Below, piece after piece: positions 34,893-42,871 of a stretch of DNA of 64,000 nt. The stretch covers positions 62,001 through 126,000 of the forward strand of contig NZ_QGGW01000005.1 in the NCBI RefSeq assembly GCF_003148775.1. Direction: 5' to 3'. Numbering within the stretch: position 1 is the first letter of the stretch; each line of letters opens with the position of its first letter. The notes beneath the pieces were generated by a model. That model saw nothing but the letters and a program-made list of their open reading frames with translations. It searched no databases and was not told the origin of the DNA. A program made the translations under genes and the position numbers. This DNA comes from Roseicyclus mahoneyensis (GTDB lineage: Bacteria > Pseudomonadota > Alphaproteobacteria > Rhodobacterales > Rhodobacteraceae).

Positions 34893-35366
34893 TCAGGTGC
34901 CCTTCTGTTTGCGATACGCGGCCTCGACCGCGTTGCCTTGCCGGGCGATCATGCCTTGCAGTCGCTGCACCACCCGCCCGCGCGCCAGTTTCATCGTCTG
35001 CAAGATCAGCCGCGCCGTCAGCGTTTGCGCCGACAGGTCCAGCACCAACGCCACGCGCGTCACCTCGGGCGTCAGCGCGACAAAGGTCATCTCGTAGAGA
35101 CACTCCATGCCGCCGATCCGGCTTTCGATCACGCAGGTCTCCTCGGCTACAAGGCGCGTGACCTTGGCCGAAACAGGCCGCAATTTGCCGCGCACGGTAA
35201 CCTCGCCGCGCCATTCGACACCTTCGGCCGGGCTGGTCCAGTTCGCCACGCGTGTGACGGTCGCCCCGCGGCCGCGGGCGTCTTGTTCGAAGCCGCTGAA
35301 GTCCGTCAGTCGCGCCCAGACCAATGCCCGGGGCGCATCCACATCCTCGGAGACCTTGAATTTCAT
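34893..35366 (-). CDS. SRPBCC (START-like) family protein
   Basis: A 157-residue soluble protein with a SRPBCC/Bet v 1-like hydrophobic cavity fold: MKFKVSEDVDAPRALVWARL as the first strand, ending in a long amphipathic C-terminal helix (LQTMKLARGRVVQRLQGM). These proteins bind hydrophobic ligands. Nothing shows which one. It lies between a DMT transporter (convergent, 4 bases apart) and a sulfotransferase. Confidence 0.75.
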   Translation of the reverse strand: MKFKVSEDVDAPRALVWARLTDFSGFEQDARGRGATVTRVANWTSPAEGVEWRGEVTVRGKLRPVSAKVTRLVAEETCVIESRIGGMECLYEMTFVALTPEVTRVALVLDLSAQTLTARLILQTMKLARGRVVQRLQGMIARQGNAVEAAYRKQKGT

Positions 35367-35406
35367 GCTCTGTGTCCTGTGTTCCCGGGGCGGATCCGGG
35401 GGCCAT

Positions 35407-36126
35407 CTAGCCTAGCGTGCCAGTCCGTTCCGACGCATCTTGTGCCGTGTCGGTTCCGATCAGATGGGCATAGGGAATCCAGTAGTCGGGTTTCAGCCGG
35501 AACGCGATGTCGTGGCGGCAGATCTCCAGCACTCCGGCCTGCACATCCTCGTCCAGCGCAAAGAAATCGAGCTTCGGGCCGCCGGTCTGCAGACGGGGCA
35601 TTTTCGCGTCCGTCCCGCATTGGGCGTTCACGAAATCCACCAGCTCGCCCAGACGTTCCAGCTTGAAGATGCGCTCGTAATAGGCCGGATCGGCACCGAT
35701 GAACTTCTGCTGCTTCAGGAAATGCCGGGCAAGTGGCTTGGAACAGCGCAGGTAGCCGACGTAATTCTCGATGAATGTGGCGATATCGGGATCGGGCGGC
35801 AGCCCCTCTTGCAACAGGTTGCGCCCCGCGGCCTCGATGCTCAATTCGCGATAGTGCAGCACGCGGTTCGAATAGCCCGACAAGAACCGTTTCACCGGGT
35901 CGCGCACCAGCGCAAAGCGGCGGTAGCTGTCCAACGCGTCATGGTCGACGCGGGTGAAGCGGTAATTCGCCGCCAGCATGTTGGCATCGACCCGCGCGCC
36001 CTGCACCGAATAGTCGCGAAAGGGAAAACCGTTTTCCGCGTGAAACAAGAACGCACGAAGCGATGTTCCCCCGGATTTTGGCGAAAAGAAAAACGCCATC
36101 CGCTGCGCGGGCATTGTGTATGGCAT
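35407..36126 (-). CDS. sulfotransferase family 2 protein (fourth in the window)
   Basis: The 239-residue product has the 5'-PSB-like loop MAFFFSPKSGGTSLRAFLFH (9-28) and the 3'-PB segment RFALVRDPVKRFLSGYSNR, as in carbohydrate sulfotransferases. The ATG at 36124-36126 follows AGAGG. Upstream is an A-rich run of AAAAAT units (about 36150-36165) that may form the promoter. It is 4.4 kb from the rhamnose operon and on the other strand, so a shared acceptor is only a guess. Confidence 0.78.
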   Translation of the reverse strand: MPYTMPAQRMAFFFSPKSGGTSLRAFLFHAENGFPFRDYSVQGARVDANMLAANYRFTRVDHDALDSYRRFALVRDPVKRFLSGYSNRVLHYRELSIEAAGRNLLQEGLPPDPDIATFIENYVGYLRCSKPLARHFLKQQKFIGADPAYYERIFKLERLGELVDFVNAQCGTDAKMPRLQTGGPKLDFFALDEDVQAGVLEICRHDIAFRLKPDYWIPYAHLIGTDTAQDASERTGTLG

Positions 36127-36244
36127 GTCCTGACCTCTGCTCGATTTTATTTTTATTTTTGTCTTTTGATCGAAAGATAGCAGAGGTTTGGCGCAACGGG
36201 CAACTGTGCAGGACGATCTGACCCGCGATTGTTGCAGCGAGACC

Positions 36245-37222
36245 CTAGTCCAGCCTGTCGGCCAACCAGTGTTCCAGCAGGAAATGCGCGATGGCGCCGC
36301 GTCGCGCCGGGCGGATCTCGGGGTGTTGGCCGGCAAAGACGCTCAGCAATTCGCTGCGCGTGACCCAGCGGGCAGCCTCGATCTCGACGGGGTCGATTGT
36401 GATCTCGTCACTGATCGCCTCGCCCCGGCAGCCGATCATCAAGGACGCCGGAAAGGGCCATGGCTGGTTGGCGAGATAATCCACACGGCCCACGCGCACG
36501 GCGGTTTCCTCGAACACCTCGCGGCGCACGGCCGCCTCGATCGTCTCGCCGGGTTCGACAAAGCCTGCCAGCAAGGAATACATCCCCTCGGGCCAACCGG
36601 GCGAGCGCCCCAGAAGCACCCGTTCCCCTTGCGTGATGAGCATGATCACTACCGGATCGGTGCGCGGAAAATGATGCGCACCGCAATCGGGGCAGAGCCG
36701 TTGCCATCCTCCCTCGGTCATCACCGAGGCTGTGCCACATTTGGCACAGAACCCGTGCGACAGATGCCAGTTGCCCAAGGCACGCGCGGTCGCGGCCAGT
36801 TCGGCGTCGCGCGCGGACAGGGTCGTCATGATCGCCCGCAGCTCGCGAAAGGCGGTGCCCTCGGGCGCGCCGGGGTGGTGCTGGACAGTCGGATCGAGAA
36901 AGGCGCCGATCTGCGCCTCGTCCACCGGCTCGGGCGGTGTCCAGCTCGAAATGTCTTGCGCGAACACGGCTTGCCCCTCGATGCGGCCCAGAAAGATCGG
37001 GGCCTCGCTTGCGGGTTTCAGCACCGGATCGCCGGATGGCAGCATGACAAGGGCGCAATCCCCGCCCGCCGGGTCGCCCGCGACCAGCGGCTTGCCCCGC
37101 CACAGCGCGACCACCTGTCCTCCCTCGGCCAGCAACCGCGCCAGCCCGGCCGCATCCTTGCGCTCGGCCGCCGCGCGATCGAGGTCGGAACCGCCAAAGG
37201 TCACACTTGCCGCAAGCCGCAT
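36245..37222 (-). CDS. nudC: NAD(+) diphosphatase / NADH pyrophosphatase (deNADding Nudix enzyme)
   Basis: NudC (325 residues) hydrolyses NAD(H) and removes NAD caps from RNA 5' ends. The zinc ribbon is CAKCGTASVMTEGGW then CPDCG. The Nudix box GFVEPGETIEAAVRREVFEE carries the metal-binding glutamates, and the family-specific segment SLMIGCRGEA follows. The protein is full length. The 118 bases before the neighbouring sulfotransferase hold no gene. Confidence 0.94.
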   Translation of the reverse strand: MRLAASVTFGGSDLDRAAAERKDAAGLARLLAEGGQVVALWRGKPLVAGDPAGGDCALVMLPSGDPVLKPASEAPIFLGRIEGQAVFAQDISSWTPPEPVDEAQIGAFLDPTVQHHPGAPEGTAFRELRAIMTTLSARDAELAATARALGNWHLSHGFCAKCGTASVMTEGGWQRLCPDCGAHHFPRTDPVVIMLITQGERVLLGRSPGWPEGMYSLLAGFVEPGETIEAAVRREVFEETAVRVGRVDYLANQPWPFPASLMIGCRGEAISDEITIDPVEIEAARWVTRSELLSVFAGQHPEIRPARRGAIAHFLLEHWLADRLD

Positions 37223-37377
37223 CTGCCGTTCTCCTCGAGACTTACCTCACCAAGGGTATGGCCCGTTCGACACATCCGGCGCAATGCGGGATGAAAAACG
37301 AACTTCGTTGCTCCAACCCGGTTTCCGGCACCGACTTGGCGCGCCATGTTTCCGGTCAGGGTAACGCTGGAAACAAT

Positions 37378-39297
37378 ATGACCGTCACCGGGACACTGGC
37401 GGCCACACTGTTCGATGCGGCGTCAAGGGACGCCGCACTTTGTGTGCGTGTGCTGGCGACGTCCGATCTGCACGCGCATCTGTTCCCGTTCAATTATTTC
37501 ACCGACCGTCGCGATGACAGTGTCGGGCTGGCCAATCTGGCGGTGTTGATCGAACAGGCGCGCACCGAATGCCCCAACACGCTGCTGTTCGACAATGGCG
37601 ACACCTTGCAAGGCGCGCCGCTGGCCGATGCGGCCCTGTCCGGCCTGATGCCTCAGGGCGACATCCACCCCATGATCGCCGCTATGAATGCGCTGGGCTA
37701 TGATGCGGCGACGCTGGGCAATCATGACTTCGACTTCGGCCTCGATGTGTTGGAGCGGGCCTTGGCTCCGGCACGCTATCCGGTCGTCCTTGCCAATGCG
37801 CTGCGTCTGAACGGCGGTGCGACCCTGTTTGCGCGCCACGCGATCCTCGAGCGCAACCTGCTGGATGCCGGAGGCGCCGTGCGGACCCTGCGCATCGGGG
37901 TCACGGGCGCGACACCGCCGCAGGTGCTGCGCTGGGCCCGCATCCATCTGCAGGGACGGTTGCAGGTCGATGCCATCTTGCCGTCGGTCCAGCGCGAGGT
38001 CGCATCCATGCGGGCCAAGGGCGCTGACCTCGTCATCGTGCTGGCCCATAGCGGTCTCGGCTCGGATCATGATGTGGCCGAAGGCGAGAATGTGGGCCGC
38101 CTGCTTGCCCGTCTCGACGGGGTGGATGCCGTCATTGCCGGCCACACGCACCGGGTTTTCCCGCGCCCGACCGATCCCACGGGTCTGGTGGGGGGCACGC
38201 CGGTGGTCCAGCCCGGGTTCTGGGGCTCGCATCTGGGCCAGATCGATCTTGAGTTGCGGGCCGCCCCGGACGGCGACACGGGTCGGCGCTGGATCGTGCA
38301 CGATGCGCGGGTGCGGCTGACCGAGGTTTCCGGAGGGAACCCCGAGGATCGCGCGGTGCTGCGGCGTCGTTTGCAGCGATTGCCGGTGTTGCGTCAGCAG
38401 ATGGTGCGCGGTCATCGCCTGACGCGCGCCTTTTCCGCCCGGCCGCTGGGTCAGAGCGCGGTGCCGCTCGAGACCTATTTCAGCCTGCTGGCACCTTGCG
38501 CCGCAACACAGGTCATCGCCGATGCCCAGCGGGCCGCCGTGGCGCACCTGCTGGCAGATCGCGACGATCTGGCAGCCCTTCCGCTGATTTCCGTCACCAC
38601 CCCGTTCAAGGCCGGGGGGCGGGGCGGACCTGACCACTACACCGATGTGCCTGCGGGTGTCGTGCTGTTGCGCCATGCCGCCGATCTCTACGCCTACGCC
38701 AACGGGCTGACCTTGCTGCGCGCGACGGGGGCGCAGTTGCGCGACTGGCTGGAACGCTCGGCCTCCGCATTTCACCGGATCGACCCCGCCCACAGCGGGC
38801 CGCCGCAACCGCTGATCGACATGGCGTTCGCCAGCTACAATTTCGACCGGATGGACGGGTTGCGCTACGAGATCGACCTGAGCCAGATCGCCCGCACCAA
38901 CGCCGACGGGGATGTGATCCGCGCGGGGCCGGGGCGCATCCGCAACCTGCGCCTGCCCTGTGGTCTGCCCGTCCGCGACGACGCCAGCTTTCTGGTTGCC
39001 ACAAGCGCCTATCGCGCTGCGGGCGGCGGTCACTTTCCGGCTGCGCAAGCCTGCGAGACGGTCTGTGCCACGGCTGATCCGGTGCGCAGCGCGCTGGTGG
39101 ATTACATCGCCGCGGCGCGCGCGCCGCTCGATCCGGTGATCGAACCCAGTTTTCGCCTGACCCCGCTGGGGGGGGTGCAGGTTGTCGTCCAGACCGGCCC
39201 CGGTGCCGCGGCGCATGCAGACCGGCTGCGCGCGCTTGGCCTCGTGTTCGATGGCACCGACGCCAGCGGATTCGAAAGATATCTGCTTACATTATAG
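37378..39297 (+). CDS. 2',3'-cyclic-nucleotide 2'-phosphodiesterase / 5'-nucleotidase family protein
   Basis: A 639-residue metallophosphoesterase with the CpdB/UshA layout. Metal-binding segments are ATSDLHAHLFP, LLFDNGDTLQG, LGNHDFDFGLD, VILAHSG-like VIVLAHSGLG and IAGHTHRVFP. The C-terminal 5'-nucleotidase domain binds the base. CpdB proteins are normally periplasmic, but the start used (ATG 37378) gives no signal peptide, and the in-frame upstream region to 37207 lacks one too. It may act in the cytosol or be exported by another route. Weak Shine-Dalgarno. Confidence 0.85.
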   Translation: MTVTGTLAATLFDAASRDAALCVRVLATSDLHAHLFPFNYFTDRRDDSVGLANLAVLIEQARTECPNTLLFDNGDTLQGAPLADAALSGLMPQGDIHPMIAAMNALGYDAATLGNHDFDFGLDVLERALAPARYPVVLANALRLNGGATLFARHAILERNLLDAGGAVRTLRIGVTGATPPQVLRWARIHLQGRLQVDAILPSVQREVASMRAKGADLVIVLAHSGLGSDHDVAEGENVGRLLARLDGVDAVIAGHTHRVFPRPTDPTGLVGGTPVVQPGFWGSHLGQIDLELRAAPDGDTGRRWIVHDARVRLTEVSGGNPEDRAVLRRRLQRLPVLRQQMVRGHRLTRAFSARPLGQSAVPLETYFSLLAPCAATQVIADAQRAAVAHLLADRDDLAALPLISVTTPFKAGGRGGPDHYTDVPAGVVLLRHAADLYAYANGLTLLRATGAQLRDWLERSASAFHRIDPAHSGPPQPLIDMAFASYNFDRMDGLRYEIDLSQIARTNADGDVIRAGPGRIRNLRLPCGLPVRDDASFLVATSAYRAAGGGHFPAAQACETVCATADPVRSALVDYIAAARAPLDPVIEPSFRLTPLGGVQVVVQTGPGAAAHADRLRALGLVFDGTDASGFERYLLTL

Positions 39298-39462
39298 GCA
39301 AAGCGGAAAATATGCCTGTATTTTAGGCGGATGGCTTTGTGCCTGTGCGGCCTTTGTGCAGATGCCCCTTGTCTAGGCGTCGCGCCCGTTGACCTGCAGC
39401 GACGCAGCCGGTGATCTGACTCAAGTCTGAACACCGCGCTGCCAAGCACAAGGAGATATCGC

Positions 39463-40479
39463 TTGTTCACCCGTGCCATTCCCGTTCTGGCCGCCGCCCT
39501 TGTTGCGGCCACCCCGCTCACCGCTCAGGATACGACCATCAACTTCGCCCTCGACTGGCGCTTCGAAGGGCCTGCGGCCCCTTATTTCCTTGCCACGGAC
39601 AATGGCCATTTCGCCGCCGAAGGCCTGACCGTGAACGTCGCCGCCGGCGAGGGATCGCTTGACGCAATCCCCAAGGTCGCCTCTGGCGCCTTTCCGATGG
39701 GCTTTGCCGACATCAACAGCCTGATCCGGTTCCTCGACCAGAACCCCGGCGCGCCTGTGATCGCCGCGATGATGGTCTATGACAGCCCGCCCTTCGCCAT
39801 CGTGGGCCGCGTCAGCCAGGGCATCAGCGGGATCGAAGATCTTGAGGGGTCGATCCTCGGCGCGCCGCCGCCTGATGGGGCCTGGGCGCAGTTTCCCATT
39901 CTTGCCGCCGTGAACGACATCGACGTGTCGACGATCACTGTGGAGCCCGTTGGCTTTCCCACCCGCGAGCCAATGCTGGCCGAGGGCAATGTGGACAGCG
40001 TGACCGGCTTCAACTTCTCGGCCTTCCTGTCGCTCGCTCGTCTTGGCGTACCCGAGGATGACATCACCACGATTCTCTTCGCCGATCATGGTGTGGCGCT
40101 CTATGGCAATGCCGTGATCGTGAACACGGAATACGCTGCCGCCAACCCCGAGATCGTGACCGGCGCGCTCCGGGCCATCGCGCGCGGTGTGGCAGATGCC
40201 GCTGCCGACCCGGCCGCCGGTGCCGCCGCTGTCATCGCCCGCAACCCGGCCGGCGACGTGGAACTGGAGACCCGCCGCCTGCAACTGGCGCTCGATGCCA
40301 ATATCCTGACGGATTATGTCGTCGAAAACGGCATGGGCAACATCGACACGGACCGGATGGCGACCGCCATCGAGCAGATGCGCCTTGTCTACGAGTTCCA
40401 GAACGAGCCCGACATGTCGCTCTATTTCACCGACGCCTACCTGCCCGAGGCCGAGGTGCTGATGGTAGCGCCGCAGTGA
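39463..40479 (+). CDS. ABC transporter substrate-binding protein (NMT1/THI5-like)
   Basis: A 338-residue periplasmic binding protein starting at a TTG with an excellent AAGGAG seven to eight bases upstream. The signal peptide runs to about residue 21 (ATPLTA-Q). The mature part begins NFALDWRFEGPAAPYFLATD and carries EGLTVNVAAGEGS, typical of the NMT1/THI5 group that binds pyrimidine precursors, riboflavin, sulfonates or similar. The ligand is unknown. A GCGTCGC/GCGACGC hairpin (39377-39405) lies in the 165-base leader, but it does not match a riboswitch I know. ATPase and permease genes follow. Confidence 0.85.
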   Translation: MFTRAIPVLAAALVAATPLTAQDTTINFALDWRFEGPAAPYFLATDNGHFAAEGLTVNVAAGEGSLDAIPKVASGAFPMGFADINSLIRFLDQNPGAPVIAAMMVYDSPPFAIVGRVSQGISGIEDLEGSILGAPPPDGAWAQFPILAAVNDIDVSTITVEPVGFPTREPMLAEGNVDSVTGFNFSAFLSLARLGVPEDDITTILFADHGVALYGNAVIVNTEYAAANPEIVTGALRAIARGVADAAADPAAGAAAVIARNPAGDVELETRRLQLALDANILTDYVVENGMGNIDTDRMATAIEQMRLVYEFQNEPDMSLYFTDAYLPEAEVLMVAPQ

Positions 40480-40556
40480 CCCTTGGCTGACCTTTCACCA
40501 GTCCTGCCCGGGGCCGCACGCATCGCGGCCCCGGTGCGCGTTTTGCGGGGGCCGCG

Positions 40557-41396
40557 ATGACCAATTCCTCTTACATGATCGAGCTGCGTGACGTCACGCA
40601 TGCCTACAAGACCAAGGCCGGGCCGCTGCCGGTGCTTGACCGGCTCGACATGGCGGTTCCCGAGAACAGCTTCTGCGCCGTCGTCGGTCCTTCGGGCTGT
40701 GGCAAATCCACCCTGACGCGGCTGGTGTCGGGCCTTATGAGGCCCAATACGGGCGAGGTCTGGCTGCACGGCAAGAAAGTCACCAGCCCGCGCCCGACGG
40801 TCGGCATGGCGTTCCAGAACCCGGTTTTGTTGGAATGGCGCACGATCTTGCAAAACATTCTTTTGCCGATGGAAATCGTCAAATCCCCGATGTCCAAGGC
40901 GCAGGCCACCGAGCGCGCCCATCATCTGCTGGATCTGGTCGGCCTGACAGGATTTGCCGAAAAACGCCCCTCGGAACTGTCGGGCGGCATGCGTCAGCGC
41001 GCCAGCCTCTGCCGGTCCATCATCCACAAGCCAGATGTGCTGATCCTTGATGAACCCTTTGGCGCGCTGGACGCCTTCACCCGCGAAGACCTGTGGTGCA
41101 CCATGCATGACCTGCGCCGCGAGGAGCCCTTCACCTGCCTGCTCATCACCCATGACCTGCGCGAAAGCGTGTTTCTGGCCGATCAGGTGGTGGTGATGTC
41201 GGGCCGGCCTGCGCATGCGCAATTCGTTCTCGATGTCGACCTGCCCGGTCCGCGCACGCTCGATGATCTCTACGGTCCGCGGGCGGTCAGCATGCTGGCC
41301 ACGCTGCGCCACCAGATTCAGGTCGCCCAAGGCCGCGCGACCGAAGGCGACGCACCCGCCGACGATCACACCGAACGGACGAGGGCACAGGCATGA
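40557..41396 (+). CDS. ABC transporter ATP-binding protein (SsuB/TauB type)
   Basis: The nucleotide-binding subunit (279 residues) energises import through the adjacent permease. Walker A is GPSGCGKST, the signature is ELSGGMRQR, Walker B is VLILDEPFGALD and the switch His lies in LLITHD. It belongs with the nitrate/sulfonate/taurine-type ATPases that partner NMT1-like binding proteins. Its stop overlaps the permease start (ATGA). Confidence 0.93.
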   Translation: MTNSSYMIELRDVTHAYKTKAGPLPVLDRLDMAVPENSFCAVVGPSGCGKSTLTRLVSGLMRPNTGEVWLHGKKVTSPRPTVGMAFQNPVLLEWRTILQNILLPMEIVKSPMSKAQATERAHHLLDLVGLTGFAEKRPSELSGGMRQRASLCRSIIHKPDVLILDEPFGALDAFTREDLWCTMHDLRREEPFTCLLITHDLRESVFLADQVVVMSGRPAHAQFVLDVDLPGPRTLDDLYGPRAVSMLATLRHQIQVAQGRATEGDAPADDHTERTRAQA

Positions 41397-42160
41397 ACGA
41401 CACGCTTCGCAAGATCCTTGCCCCGACGCTGTTCATCGTCGGCATTCTGGCCGTCTGGGAATGGGCGGTGTGGTATCATCAGCTGCCCGATTACCGCATG
41501 GCCAGTCCCTCGGACCTGATCCCGCGCTACATCCGGTTCTGGGACCTGTTCTTGATCAAGTCGTGGGAAACGCTGTGGCGCACCGTGGCGGGGCTGAGCC
41601 TTGCCGTGGTGTTCGGCACGCTCGTGGGCATGATCATGGGCTTCTCGCGTTTCGCGCGCGAGGGGCTCTACCCGATTCTTGTGGGCTTCAATGCTATTCC
41701 CAAGGCCACCGTGGTGCCCATCGTCGCGCTGATGTTCGTGGGGCAGCATGATTTCAACACGATCTTGATTGCCTTCATCATCTCGTTCTTTCCCATCGCC
41801 GTCTCGGTCTCGATCGGCCTGTCGACGCTGGAACCTGAATACCGCGACATTCTGCGCTCGCTCGGTGCGTCCAATGTCACGATCTTCTGGAAGATCGCGC
41901 TGCCCAAGACCCTGCCCGAGTTCTTTGGCGCGCTGAAGGTCGCCGTCACGCTCGCCTTTATCGGCACCAACCTGATGGAGATTGTGTCGCCCCATGGCCG
42001 GGGCCTCGGTGATCTGTTCGATTCGGGTCGGATCAACGCCGATTACCCGCTGATGTTTGCAGTGCTGTTTGCGCTGGCCGCACTTGGGATCTTGCTGTTC
42101 TACTTCGTGGTATTCCTCGAGCGTATCTTCGCCGGTTGGGCCGAACGCAGCCCCGGCTGA
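41393..42160 (+). CDS. ABC transporter permease (SsuC/TauC type)
   Basis: A 255-residue membrane subunit with about six helices and the EAA loop (LRSLGASNVTIFWKIALPKTLPEF) that docks onto the ATPase. Family and operon order indicate an importer of the nitrate/taurine/riboflavin class. It ends just before the promoter of the SRP RNA. Confidence 0.92.
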   Translation: MNDTLRKILAPTLFIVGILAVWEWAVWYHQLPDYRMASPSDLIPRYIRFWDLFLIKSWETLWRTVAGLSLAVVFGTLVGMIMGFSRFAREGLYPILVGFNAIPKATVVPIVALMFVGQHDFNTILIAFIISFFPIAVSVSIGLSTLEPEYRDILRSLGASNVTIFWKIALPKTLPEFFGALKVAVTLAFIGTNLMEIVSPHGRGLGDLFDSGRINADYPLMFAVLFALAALGILLFYFVVFLERIFAGWAERSPG

Positions 42161-42169
42161 GGCATGCCC

Positions 42170-42198
42170 TTGCGCCGTGCCGCGGTTTTTCCTATGTG
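42170..42198 (+). promoter_or_regulatory. predicted promoter of the SRP RNA gene
   Basis: TTGCGC (42170-42175) and TATGTG (42193-42198) are 17 bases apart. The expected start point, 7-8 bases further, coincides with the 5' end of the folded SRP RNA. Confidence 0.55.
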
Positions 42199-42205
42199 TT
42201 CTCTT

Positions 42206-42299
42206 GAGAGGTTGGCGCGGGCAGGCGCCTCGCCAACCTGGTCAGGTCCGGAAGGAAGCAGCCACAACGAGCCCCGCTTGGGTCGATGTCCAGCCTCTC
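42206..42299 (+). ncRNA. ffs: 4.5S / small SRP RNA
   Basis: The RNA of the signal recognition particle, which binds Ffh and targets nascent membrane proteins. The conserved domain IV loop GGTCAGGTCCGGAAGGAAGC (42239-42258) with the following AGCCACAACGAG is unmistakable. The 5' end GAGAGG pairs with the 3' CCTCTC, giving about 94 nucleotides. Location just upstream of dnaX is the common arrangement. Confidence 0.95.
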
Positions 42300-42393
42300 A
42301 CTATCCCCGGCTTCCAGTGCAAGCTTGCCTTGCGATGCGAAGCGCGCTTCAGCCCGGCAGGGTCTTTTGGCAGACTCGTTCGCCAAAGCCCCC

Positions 42394-42759
42394 TTACATC
42401 ATGCTCGGCATTGCCGGATCGACCACTGACCCCATTGTCGATACCAGCAGGTAGTTCAGGAAGATCCCGAACAACACCGCCAGACCGAAATACAGCGTCG
42501 CGCCTTCGAGCATGACCCTGTAGCGCGGCACCATCGTGCGCCTGCGCCATTGCCACAACAATACGCCGCAGATCGCCGCCGGGATGTGGAACGCGCCGAA
42601 TAAGGCCACCGCGCCATTGCCCATCGAGGCCATCACCCCGGGCAACCCGCCCGGCCAGACCACGCCGCCGATCCAGAACATGAGCGCCGTGGCGGACATC
42701 GCCCAGAAAAACAGGAACATCGCCTTAACAAGGATCGGGGGGGGTGTGTGTTCTGCCAT
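42394..42759 (-). CDS. small integral membrane protein of unknown function
   Basis: A 121-residue protein with three hydrophobic helices (FLFFWAMSATALMFWIGGVV, AVALFGAFHIPAAICGVLLW and YFGLAVLFGIFLNYLLV). I do not recognise a family. The start MAEHTPPP at 42757-42759 is preferred to an upstream extension without membrane character. It sits between ffs and dnaX on the opposite strand, divergent from dnaX with about 110 bases between. Confidence 0.65.
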   Translation of the reverse strand: MAEHTPPPILVKAMFLFFWAMSATALMFWIGGVVWPGGLPGVMASMGNGAVALFGAFHIPAAICGVLLWQWRRRTMVPRYRVMLEGATLYFGLAVLFGIFLNYLLVSTMGSVVDPAMPSMM

Positions 42760-42871
42760 CTGCGCCTCTGGTTTTGTCGGCCAGGTAGCGCACCCGGCCC
42801 AAGCTTCACCATGGACCTTGGCGCGTCGCTTCACTAGGGTCTGATGCGACCCGCACCCGGCTTGAGGCAAC

